NCBI RefSeq assembly: GCF_038632915.1
Contig: NZ_CP152050.1
Span: 3,347,501-3,411,500 of the forward strand
Source of the DNA: Paenisporosarcina sp. FSL H8-0542
Lineage (GTDB): Bacteria > Bacillota > Bacilli > Bacillales_A > Planococcaceae
Direction: 5' to 3'
Length of the DNA: 64,000 nucleotides
Under the pieces are notes generated by a model, which had not been told where the DNA came from, did no database searches, and was given only the letters and a program-made list of their open reading frames with translations. The translations under genes were made by a program, and so were the position numbers. Shown piece by piece: positions 43,728 through 51,900 of this stretch (positions are counted from its first letter, which is position 1; each line of letters starts with the position of its first letter).

Positions 43728-43940
43728 ATGAAAATGATATTTATATTATTTATTTTTGGGATAGTTTTAACGGTTTGGGGTCTTTATCGTATGAAAACAG
43801 ACGATGGTTTATTTGGAAAAAATCGAAAAACTAAAAACTTATTCAATTTTATACTAATGGGAGAAGCTTCAGGATTAGGGCAATTTTTGGGTGGGATTCT
43901 GTGTATTGTTATAGGTATTATCGCATTTTTTGTGAAGTAG
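43728..43940 (+). CDS. Small membrane protein, 70 residues
   Basis: There are two membrane helices (about 3-20 and 48-68) around a polar loop rich in Lys and Asn. CGGAGGAATG lies upstream of the ATG. It follows the HTH gene by 42 bases on the same strand, so it is probably the third gene of that operon. I do not recognise the family. An A-type repeat lies 54 bases after its stop. Confidence 0.65.
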   Translation: MKMIFILFIFGIVLTVWGLYRMKTDDGLFGKNRKTKNLFNFILMGEASGLGQFLGGILCIVIGIIAFFVK

Positions 43941-43992
43941 AAATAAATGAGAATTTCTATTCTTCACTGAAATATTGTGAAAAATTACGCTT

Positions 43993-44042
43993 AAACTAAC
44001 GGGTGCTTTACTTCAAGTAGAAGTAAAGCATTTTTTCTTATT
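43993..44042 (+). repeat. Intergenic repeat, type A (clear copy)
   Basis: AACTAACGGGTGCTTTACTT is followed by CAAGTAGAAGTAAAGCA and a T-run. GCTTTACTTC pairs perfectly with GAAGTAAAGC, so the element is also a rho-independent terminator. Confidence 0.88.
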
Positions 44043-44073
44043 GAACTAAAACGGGGCAGGTTCGTCCAATAAG
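44043..44073 (+). repeat. Intergenic repeat, type B
   Basis: GAACTAAAACGGGGCAGG and TTCGTCCAATAAG form a B copy with a two-base insertion and a changed second arm, directly after the A copy. Confidence 0.7.
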
Positions 44074-44113
44074 TATATATATTACGGATTGAAATATGAG
44101 GAAGTGAAATTCT

Positions 44114-44356
44114 GTGAATATTAATTGGTTAGTTGAAGATATAGTTTTTGAAACAATGCTTGAAGCTGATGTATGGGCAGATTCATTGGTGAATGAAATT
44201 TATGGTAGAAACTTTAATGGTTATATTACAACGGATTATAAAATTGCTTGTGCAATGGCTTTTAGATTAGCTACTGCAAGAGAACTAAGAGTTTTTACAT
44301 CAGAAGATGAACCTAATAGATATAAAGTATGGGTAGAGTTTCACAATCAAGAGTAA
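44114..44356 (+). CDS. Hypothetical 80-residue protein
   Basis: I do not recognise it. It starts at GTG with GAGGAAG upstream. The sequence is soluble and acidic (pI low), with an N-terminal helix FETMLEADVWADSLVNEIYG and a pair of strands near the end, RYKVWVEFHNQE. It stands alone between two repeat copies. Confidence 0.55.
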   Translation: MNINWLVEDIVFETMLEADVWADSLVNEIYGRNFNGYITTDYKIACAMAFRLATARELRVFTSEDEPNRYKVWVEFHNQE

Positions 44357-44371
44357 AACACTGGCTTATCC

Positions 44372-44400
44372 AACTAACGGGTGCTTTAGTTAAAGATCAT
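44372..44400 (+). repeat. Intergenic repeat, type A start
   Basis: AACTAACGGGTGCTTTAGTT keeps the A opening, but the hairpin is replaced by the nested structure at 44394-44436. Confidence 0.75.
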
Positions 44401-44436
44401 CTGGCTGCTTTAAGCAGCATATTTTCTTGATGATCT
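44394..44436 (+). terminator. Nested hairpin fused to an A repeat
   Basis: AGATCATC pairs with GATGATCT, enclosing GCTGCTT T AAGCAGC, itself a perfect stem, followed by ATATTTTCTT. The inner stem with its T-rich tail can terminate. The outer pairing makes a larger cruciform unlike the other copies. Confidence 0.6.
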
Positions 44437-44495
44437 AATGGGGGTGTTGATAAACACATTACAGAAGTGGTATTAACTACCGAGGGAGGTACAGC

Positions 44496-45098
44496 ATGAT
44501 TAAAATCCAAAATAAGTCTGATACTCTAATCATTGTGATACACGAAATTTATGGTATCAACCAACATATGAAGAGTTTTTGTGAAATTATATCCGAAGAT
44601 TGTTTTGATGTCATTTGCCCAAATTTATTAAAACGAGAAACACCTTTTGATTATTCTCAGGAGGAAGTTGCTTATCGTAATTTTATGGAGAACATAGGTT
44701 TCGCTGACGCTTCAAATAAAATAAGAGATATATTATCAGAAGCTAAAAACAACTATAAAAAAATATTTATCATTGGATTTAGCGTAGGGGCAACTGTTTC
44801 CTGGTTGTGTAGTGAAGAAGAGTGTGTCGATGGAATAGTTGGATACTATGGTTCGCGTATTAGGAATTATGAGGAAATATCTCCTCGATGTCCTACTATG
44901 CTTTTCTTTCCGCATGAAGAACCATCATTTAATGTAGATGAGTTAATATCAATTTTAGATAAAAAGAATATCGAGGTACATAAATATTCCGGACAACACG
45001 GATTTAGTGATCCTTACTCTCCAAAATATAATTTAGAATCCACAGAAAAAGCATTTATTGAAATGGTGAGTTTTTTAAAAGCAAATAAATCTAACTGA
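44496..45098 (+). CDS. Dienelactone hydrolase family alpha/beta hydrolase
   Basis: This is an alpha/beta hydrolase of the dienelactone hydrolase group. LIIVIHEIYGINQHMKSF is the opening strand with the conserved HE.(F/Y)G, IIGFSVGATVSWLC carries the nucleophile elbow G-x-S-x-G, GIVGYYGSRI follows, and GQHGFSDPYSP holds the catalytic histidine. The nucleophile is serine, where classic dienelactone hydrolases have cysteine, so it is more likely an esterase. At 200 residues it is slightly short. GAGGGAGG precedes the ATG. It is a stand-alone unit. Confidence 0.85.
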   Translation: MIKIQNKSDTLIIVIHEIYGINQHMKSFCEIISEDCFDVICPNLLKRETPFDYSQEEVAYRNFMENIGFADASNKIRDILSEAKNNYKKIFIIGFSVGATVSWLCSEEECVDGIVGYYGSRIRNYEEISPRCPTMLFFPHEEPSFNVDELISILDKKNIEVHKYSGQHGFSDPYSPKYNLESTEKAFIEMVSFLKANKSN

Positions 45099-45106
45099 AG
45101 TCTTAT

Positions 45107-45139
45107 TCAACAACCAGAGGCTTTACTTCAATAAGAAGG
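45107..45139 (+). repeat. Intergenic repeat, type A (degenerate)
   Basis: CAACAACCAGAGGCTTTACT and TCAATAAGAAGG retain the GCTTTACTTCAA core but have lost the CTAACGGG opening. Confidence 0.5.
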
Positions 45140-45224
45140 TTTGAGAGAAAAATTTAGAAGAAAATAAAATAAATTGAGTAATCAAGTGAAGTTCTAGTTA
45201 CTATAAAATACAGGGGTGCGGATA

Positions 45225-46151
45225 TTGAAGAAGATAGAAGAATTGCAGAGAACGTTAATGACGGGTGGAAATAAGAAAATAGATAAGATTCAAGCACAAA
45301 CGGTACATATTTTATTTGGTGAATCACCAGCTGGGTGCTTACGTGCTGCGTTTCGAAATACACCTTATGAAAAGACTGAGGAAATCATTGTATTACCAAA
45401 TATTTTATCTGTTGGTCCTGTGAAAAATATACATACAAAAGAAGGAATGCAGGCACGTTTTCATTGGTTTAAAGAGCGTTACCGGGATGAGGGCAATGAG
45501 CGTGATGTTACTATGCTAGGAATGATTGATTCAGTGGATAGAATCAAAGCCATTCCACAAGTTCAGGATATTGTTATTTGGACTTGTAATAATGCACACG
45601 AACAAACAGGCCTACGGATAGTCCTTGCACTGCTTAAAGGAAAGTTGAACACAATCTTTGTGATAAATACTTATACGGCTTTTCATAAATTGTATGATTT
45701 GCATCCATATGAAGAAGATTACCCGAGAACAACTGGCGAACTTCCGAGTGAGAAATTATCCTTTTTTTATGAGCAATATAAGCAACATCCCCTAAAAGAC
45801 ATTCGACGAACAAGTTTATGCGAAGAAGGCAAGAACCTTCTTAATAATGACCAATCTTTACTTCGCACATGGGCAGACCACCAATTATGGCATAATTATG
45901 TGCTAACCAGAGATGATGACTTAATCATTACTTGTGCAAAAAGACTAAATGAAGAACTTGAATATCCTGATTTTATAAAGGCTGCGCGTGTTATTGGCGA
46001 AGTTTTATGTCAGATGGAGCAATATACAGGAGCAGCATGGCTCGAATACCGCTTGCGTTGTTTAATCGAACTAGAAATATTTGAATACGAAGGAAATTTG
46101 AAAGCAATGCGGTATTACGGAGTAAAGTTAAAAGAGGAATTTTCAGCATAA
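45225..46151 (+). CDS. DUF1835/DUF3658 domain-containing protein
   Basis: The N-terminal half is DUF1835: VHILFGESPAGCLRAAFR and the block IIVLPNILSVGPVKNIHTKE, then HWFKERYRDE, are typical. The C-terminal half (LSFFYEQYKQHPLKDIRRTS, LLRTWADHQLWHNYV) is DUF3658. Such two-domain proteins of about 300 residues are common in Bacillales and have no known function. I prefer TTG 45225, ten bases after GGGG, over the GTG at 45216, which overlaps the ribosome site. It is a stand-alone unit. Confidence 0.8.
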   Translation: MKKIEELQRTLMTGGNKKIDKIQAQTVHILFGESPAGCLRAAFRNTPYEKTEEIIVLPNILSVGPVKNIHTKEGMQARFHWFKERYRDEGNERDVTMLGMIDSVDRIKAIPQVQDIVIWTCNNAHEQTGLRIVLALLKGKLNTIFVINTYTAFHKLYDLHPYEEDYPRTTGELPSEKLSFFYEQYKQHPLKDIRRTSLCEEGKNLLNNDQSLLRTWADHQLWHNYVLTRDDDLIITCAKRLNEELEYPDFIKAARVIGEVLCQMEQYTGAAWLEYRLRCLIELEIFEYEGNLKAMRYYGVKLKEEFSA

Positions 46152-46376
46152 CGTTTATAAAGAAATCTGAACAACATGAAGATTACTGGAAATGTGGTTA
46201 TGTCCTTCCTATCTTCAACTCCCATGAAAATTAAAATTACCGACAGTCAAAAAAAGACAACGAAAGTAGACACAGCTGATTTGATTTTTTAAAAAGTGCA
46301 GCGCATAAACTTGGATCGGATTATTTGTTGCATTAGGATGCATTTGGTTCAGAGAGCTAAAAGGGAAGGTGTAGAA

Positions 46377-46835
46377 ATGACTGATTGTTGTGCTTCAAAA
46401 GAACAAATTACTGAAAGTAATGATACTGAGTTTTGTCCATCTTGTAATACCAAAGGGAAAAAGTTGAAAATTATTACGTTGAAATCAATGCTTAAACCAT
46501 CAGTTTTAGATTCTTTGAATCCGAGTTTGACTCATTACTTTTGTTCAACGAAAGATTGTGATGTTGTCTATTTTGATACAGAGAAAAAATTGTACCTTAA
46601 GTCAGAAGTAAAGGTATCTGTGCATCAAAAAGATGATTCTCCCACAGTACCAGTTTGCTATTGCTTTAGTTGGACAAAAGAGAAAATTAAGAAATATGAA
46701 GAACAAGAACTTTCTCCTAAACCTTTAGAACACATTCGAGTAAATGTAAAAGCGGACAGATGCGGGTGTGAGGTAAATAATCCTCAAGGAAGTTGCTGTA
46801 TAGGGAATGTTACGAAATATATAAAAAGTCTTTAA
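46377..46835 (+). CDS. CopZ-type iron-sulfur/zinc metallochaperone-like protein
   Basis: This resembles the N-terminal [2Fe-2S]/zinc module of CopZ-like copper chaperones. CCASKE and FCPSCNTKGKKL give the first cysteines, HYFCSTKDCDVVYF the second pair, and VPVCYCFSWTKEKIKKYE with DRCGCEVNNPQGSCCIGNV the C-terminal Cys-rich part. About twelve cysteines lie in 152 residues. The usual heavy-metal-associated domain is missing. I start it at 46377, after AAGGTG; the upstream extension lacks a ribosome site. A relic reading SAAHKLGSDYLLH precedes it (46290-46340), perhaps of a lost neighbour. Confidence 0.72.
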   Translation: MTDCCASKEQITESNDTEFCPSCNTKGKKLKIITLKSMLKPSVLDSLNPSLTHYFCSTKDCDVVYFDTEKKLYLKSEVKVSVHQKDDSPTVPVCYCFSWTKEKIKKYEEQELSPKPLEHIRVNVKADRCGCEVNNPQGSCCIGNVTKYIKSL

Positions 46836-46854
46836 CTAAAGCAATATATTTTTT

Positions 46855-46904
46855 TACTAACGGGTGCTTTACTTCAAGTAGGAGTAAAGCATTTTTTCTT
46901 ATTA
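46855..46904 (+). repeat. Intergenic repeat, type A (clear copy)
   Basis: ACTAACGGGTGCTTTACTTC is followed by AAGTAGGAGTAAAGCA and a T-run. It is almost identical to 43993-44042 and has the same terminator stem. Confidence 0.88.
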
Positions 46905-46933
46905 AACTAACGGGGCCGTTTAGTTGAAGAAAT
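46905..46933 (+). repeat. Intergenic repeat, type B
   Basis: AACTAAC GGGGCCG TTTAGTT, then GAAGAAATG, directly follows the A copy. One arm base differs from the perfect inverse. Confidence 0.8.
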
Positions 46934-46977
46934 GAATGGAAAAAGGGAAATAAGAGTGAAAATGTTGATATATTAAA

Positions 46978-47007
46978 AAAAGCCAACAGATACTGTTGGC
47001 TTTTTTC
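46978..47007. terminator. Bidirectional terminator
   Basis: AAAAAGCCAACAG pairs perfectly with CTGTTGGCTTTTT around four bases. A related hairpin is at 53106-53137. Confidence 0.88.
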
Positions 47008-47174
47008 TGTCAATTTATGGTTGTATATCGCTACCGAAGTTATTGCTAAATGCTGTAATCTTTAAAACTAAAGATTTTCCGGTTGAAAAAGAATAATAAA
47101 CGATAAATATAAAAATATAGAGCCTACTACATATACTACTTCAATGCTAAAACGTTGTCCTAAGTTTCTTCATC

Positions 47175-47203
47175 AACTAATAATGCAAGTTAAGTTAAAG
47201 AAG
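47175..47203 (+). repeat. Intergenic repeat, type B (degenerate)
   Basis: AACTAATAATGCAAGTTAAG and TTAAAGAAG match the B element at most positions; the C-G-G-G core is altered. Confidence 0.5.
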
Positions 47204-47286
47204 GACTATCCCCCTTTAATAGAGAATTGAAAAAGGAGAAAAACTAAATAGAAAAAGATGCCGTCATGGCTTAAGGAGCATTTAAT

Positions 47287-47418
47287 TTGAACACACAAAC
47301 TCATGCAATTTCACATGGATGGACTATAATGGCACATGAAAACATTTCTATATATACAAAATATAGTGGACCTAATCCTAATCAAATTGTGTTAATAGAT
47401 TGGGATGGAGACGCTTAG
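47287..47418 (+). CDS. Small ORF (43 residues) before the RNPP regulator
   Basis: A TTG with AAGGAG eight bases upstream opens a 43-codon frame ending 12 bases before the regulator's start. The peptide (LNTQTHAISHGWTIMAHENI, then an ISIYTKYSGP stretch and a final DWDGDA) has no signal sequence. It is probably translated and may be coupled to the regulator, whose ribosome site overlaps its stop region. I do not recognise it. Confidence 0.5.
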   Translation: MNTQTHAISHGWTIMAHENISIYTKYSGPNPNQIVLIDWDGDA

Positions 47419-47430
47419 GGGATGGGGATC

Positions 47431-48675
47431 ATGCTGGAAGGAAAGATAATCAAATTCTATCGCGAACAACAAGAAATGAAGCAAAAGGACCTAGGGGAAG
47501 GAATTTCCTCCAGTACTCATATCAGTAAAATAGAACGGGGGCTTACAGAAGTATCGGATGAAACTATTCTATTATTATCTCAAAGACTAGGAATTGATAT
47601 GGAAAGGGAAGTGTTAAATTACAGGAGGGTGGAATCCTTATTAAAGGAGTGGCATGATGCCATTGTGAAGGAACTGCAGACAAAGGCGGATAGTATAAAA
47701 AGGCAGCTTGATGGAATTAACCTTTTATATATTCAGGATTTTTATCGATCCTACACCCTTGTGCTCACCAGATACTACTTGTCTATTAGTGAGTTTACAT
47801 CAGCGCAGGCTCTAATAGAGGAGATGGATGTTTGGACAGGTTTATCTAATTATGAGGAAAATATGTTGTTGCACATAAAGGGGATTTTCCATCTGACCGT
47901 GAAGTATGACTATGTCAGTGCCATCTCTTTTCTAGGTCAAATCAGTCTGGAGCAATACTCCAATCAGGAATATTATTACGACTTGGCTGTTGCCTATAGT
48001 TCGCTCAATTCTCGCGTCCTAGCTTTTTTCAATGCGAATAAGGCACTGGCCTTCTTCACCAAAATTCGCAGCTTCTCCCGTATCATTAAAGCTGAAATGC
48101 TGATGCTCATCCAGCTCGAGCAATCGAAGGATTACCGTTTTCTAAGCAGTGAATATCATAGATTGATAGATATGACAGGGGATTATGGGCTCGATCATCA
48201 AAAAGCGATGCTGCATCATAACCTCGGCTATCTGAATTTGATGCACGGCTATTTCAAGCAGGCTGCTGAATATTACAAAAAGTCGATGGATGCACGCAAA
48301 TCCTCGGAGCCCAAGTATGTCGCCTCGCTGGAGGGGTACATAAACGCTTTGACGAAAGAAGGGAAGACGCCAAAGGAAAAGCTTCTAAAGCTTGTAGAAG
48401 AGGGACTCGTGTTATGCAGGAATTTTTCGGCCGCCACCTTTCATCATCTCTTTACGATGCATTATCACTCCATTCTAGGTGAGGATGACCAGTATTATCA
48501 CTATCTGGAGAACAAGGCATTTCCCCACTTTGACAAAATGGGCTATGTAATGGCGAAAGAGTTTTATGCGGTAAAATTATTTGACTACTACATGTCCAAC
48601 AATGATATGGTCAATGCTAATCGTTATGCTGGAGCAATTGTGGAGAAGTTCAGAAGAAATAATCAGTTTGTTTGA
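47431..48675 (+). CDS. XRE-TPR regulator of the RNPP type (Rgg/PlcR/NprR-like)
   Basis: The N-terminal HTH reads IKFYREQQEMKQKDLGEGIS and STHISKIERGLTEVSDETIL. About 340 residues of helix pairs follow, with TPR character (AMLHHNLGYLNLMHGYFKQA, AEYYKKSMDARKSSE). This is the architecture of RNPP regulators, which bind imported signalling peptides in the TPR groove. The 414-residue length agrees. I use ATG 47431, ten bases after AGGGG. Downstream are two tiny ORFs with ribosome sites, then a convergent secreted protease gene, the kind of target NprR, PlcR and RopB control. Confidence 0.82.
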   Translation: MLEGKIIKFYREQQEMKQKDLGEGISSSTHISKIERGLTEVSDETILLLSQRLGIDMEREVLNYRRVESLLKEWHDAIVKELQTKADSIKRQLDGINLLYIQDFYRSYTLVLTRYYLSISEFTSAQALIEEMDVWTGLSNYEENMLLHIKGIFHLTVKYDYVSAISFLGQISLEQYSNQEYYYDLAVAYSSLNSRVLAFFNANKALAFFTKIRSFSRIIKAEMLMLIQLEQSKDYRFLSSEYHRLIDMTGDYGLDHQKAMLHHNLGYLNLMHGYFKQAAEYYKKSMDARKSSEPKYVASLEGYINALTKEGKTPKEKLLKLVEEGLVLCRNFSAATFHHLFTMHYHSILGEDDQYYHYLENKAFPHFDKMGYVMAKEFYAVKLFDYYMSNNDMVNANRYAGAIVEKFRRNNQFV

Positions 48676-48693
48676 TGGAGAGGTTACGTTTTT

Positions 48694-48735
48694 ATGGCTG
48701 AAGCTTTAAGTTTTGGTCAGAAAATGGACTTGTAA
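48694..48735 (+). CDS. Candidate signal-peptide ORF, 13 residues
   Basis: GGAGAGG, eleven bases upstream, precedes an ATG opening MAEALSFGQKMDL and a stop, 18 bases after the regulator's stop codon. It is leaderless. Its position is that of peptide pheromone genes of RNPP systems, but so short an ORF may be chance. Confidence 0.3.
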   Translation: MAEALSFGQKMDL

Positions 48736-48789
48736 AGAGGAAAAAACGCTCTATTTTTATGTTTTTTGCATCGTTCGGGGGTGAAAAGA

Positions 48790-48843
48790 ATGTTTGTGCT
48801 TCCTTCTGAGCTAGGATGGGGTGCTCAAAATATCCTATTCTAA
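48790..48843 (+). CDS. Candidate signal-peptide ORF, 17 residues
   Basis: GGGGGTGA six bases before ATG opens MFVLPSELGWGAQNILF and a stop. It is partly hydrophobic, with no positive N-terminus, so not a classical export signal. It is a second possible peptide gene between the regulator and the protease. Evidence is the ribosome site and location only. Confidence 0.3.
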   Translation: MFVLPSELGWGAQNILF

Positions 48844-48896
48844 CAATCCTAATCATTTATCTTTTTCACATCGGGTCACACCTCACTAACCAAAAG

Positions 48897-48934
48897 AAAA
48901 GACGCCTGCTTTCTCTATATAAAGCAGGCATCTT
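48897..48934 (-). terminator. Terminator of the subtilase gene
   Basis: GATGCCTGCTTT pairs with AAAGCAGGCGTC (one G-U pair) followed by TTTT on the minus strand. Confidence 0.85.
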
Positions 48935-48943
48935 CCACTAAAA

Positions 48944-51900
48944 TTATCTTAATCCGTAAGCCTTGATGATCTCTTGGGTAATTTTGTTTCCTTCATCATC
49001 CCAAGCGCTTGCTCTGAGTGAAACGGATTTTGCGTTTATCGGATTTTGGATGGTTGCGGCATAAGCGTCGCCATCTTTTGTAAGCTTCACTTTTTTCCAC
49101 GATTCGCCTTCATTGAATGAAACTTCCAGAGTGGCATCCTTCACGTTTCCGTATCCTACTGCACCTTCCACTTTACCGACAGACAGCTCAAGGTTAGTAG
49201 GACGGTTTGCCAATGCATCCCCATTTACATCGGTGTCCACCTTGTAATCCAGAGTTAGGAATGGAAGATCGTATCTCCAATCCTCTGATGCTTCCGTCCA
49301 GAAGGTCCATTCAGTATGAGTGCGGACCGACGTATTCCAGCGATCTGCGTCACGTTTTGCGTCCGTAACAAAGCGGAATTGCGTACGTTCTTTTGGTGCG
49401 ACATCTGTTGCATAGAGCGCTTGGCTTTTACCTTCCTTCACTAATGTATCACCCTTGTACAATTTAGATGTCTGATTTTTTACAGATATATTATAATCGT
49501 TAATACCGCCTGTGTTTCCTGTTCCTGCATCGGCCCAAGCAGGAACATTGATCATTAGATGATTGCCTTGGCGCTCAGGAGCCCAGTAACCTTCACCCAA
49601 GCTTGGACGGACAACTGGAGAGAACCAGTTCTCTGTTAATTTTTGTCCTTTTGTGTAAGTGGCCAATGGCTGACGGATCTGCCATTTCGAATCTAAGACA
49701 GTTGCCTCGTGATACCAGCCTGTGTCCTCTATTGCCGAAACATACTCAGTGCGGGCTCTTGGTAATGATATCTTTTTCAGGAAGCCTACAGCCCCAAATG
49801 TATGCGGACGCAAGTCGTATCGGAATTCTCCACCTGCTGTTTCAATGTGGGAATTGTAGCGACTGTCGATTGTCGCTAGGTCTTTATTCTTCGGTGCATA
49901 GGTTAAATCCTTTGGTATAGAACCTTTATGGACATCCATAAGATCATATACATATGGAGAATCGATTGTTCCTTCTACTTGCAGTTTTACATCTCCTGAA
50001 CGTACAGCTTTTACAAGCTTGTCGCCTTCTTTTTTGCTGATACTAGCAACAGCAATCGGGTTGTCTGTGTACTCTGGAGTACCAGCATATTTACTAAATT
50101 CTTTATCCTCATTGTTGACGATGATCAGTAGCTTTGCCCCGGCAGCAGCAGCAACAGCAGCTTGTTGAGAAGGGGTTACTTCATCATTTCGATCGACCAC
50201 AACAGCTTTACCTTTTGCTTTTAGGCGGTCGAAGTCAGCTGAACTGCCTTTTCCAGCATAGACAGTGGATAAGTTATACTTTCCATCCAACAATGTACTT
50301 CCAGCCAATGGAATATCATCCAGTTCCTTTCCATTAAAGTTAATGGTCAGAAATGGTTTTGTTAAACGCCAGCGAGTGAGCTGCTCAAAATATCCGGTTT
50401 TGACTTCTTTTGTTGGAACAGCGTACATCTTATCAATCCAAACCGGCATCAAATAGAGACTAGTCAGGGGCATATCACCAATTGTTCGGTGATATTCCAT
50501 ACGTTGGTAATTTGCCTCTGTTTTCTTCGGTACCTCTACAGATATTTCTTTTGCTTTTCTTGCATCGAGTTCCACTGTTTTTGGTCCGTTCAGTTCCACT
50601 TCCGGGTCACCTACAAGGGCTACACCAGCGTGGTCTGTGTTCACGTCCACATCCATTAGGGACATGGCTGAATAGGTGCCTGGCGGCAGGCGAAGTTCTG
50701 ATGAACCATTGACAGCATAAACAAACGGCTCCATTTTCTCGCTGGATATTGCCACATATGCCAGTCCAGCAGAGCCGTCACGGTCAGTTGCATTTAGTGT
50801 AAGAGTATAACGTTCCTCTTCCTTGACCATCGCCATAGTTGTGTGTACAACAGCTTCTCCGTTTGCTTTTGCTGTTAAGTATCCTTGATAACGAGAACCT
50901 GTTTCGCCAAGTGTCGGATCAAGTGTTACGTTCACGTCCGCTGTGCCATTGGCTGGAACAGTGATGGTATTTTCAGAAAGGTTTAACATACCAGATGGAG
51001 CTTCTTTACCCTTTGCATTTGTAAATGTTGCTTCCAACTCTATTGTGATGTCCTCGGCACTATCATTTGTATAGGTAACGACTTTTTCAACAGGGGCTGC
51101 TTGATCATTCGGCCATTTAAAGAAGCCGAATGATACGGAGCTAGTTGCTCTCAGCTGTGTTCCCAAGGCTGCAGCTATATCAACCCGTCCTGTTCCCACC
51201 TGATAAGGCTGGGAACCTTCAAGCTTCGTTGTTGTGTTCATTAATGCTTCTTTTAAAGCTTTTCCGTCCCATTCCGGATGTTTTTCGGCAAGGATAGCTG
51301 CTGCACCTGCGACATGTGGTGAAGCCATGGATGTACCATCTTTTCTAGAGTAATATCCACTGCCAGATGTAAATTGGGAACGGGCTGCAACAATCCCTAC
51401 ACCAGGAGCAGATAAGTCAGGTTTTAGACCCATATCGCCATAGCGAGGCCCCATTGAAGAGAACCATGCAAGCCGATCCGATTTGTCCACAGCCCCGATA
51501 GTTAAAGCGGAATCTGCAGCACCAGGAGAGCCGATAGAACCTTCTGCTCCATTATTACCGGCAGCGATAACAAATAGTGTTCCATTCTCTTCACTAAGTC
51601 TATTTACAGCTTGAGACATAGGGTCTTTGCCATCACCTGGCTCGCTGGTTCCAAGACTCATATTGACAATCTTTGCATTCTCAGATGCCCATTCCATTCC
51701 ATCAATAATCCAAGAATCTTGTCCAAATCCTTGATCACTCAATACTTTCCCTACCAGTAAGCGTGCATCAGGAGCAACGCCTTTGGATCTTCCATCAGCT
51801 GCACCTGTTCCAAGCACAGTGGAGGCAACGTGTGTTCCGTGACCATTTCCGTCATTCACTTCTTCGCCAGGTACAAAGCTCACCGCTTCGTCCAATTGAT

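Noticed and set aside
43993-46933. Repeats as true integron attC sites
   Set aside because: The arms ACTAAC/GTTAGT do not fit the RYYYAAC and GTTRRRY core sites well, and no integron integrase lies in the window. Only the cassette-like layout is kept as a finding.
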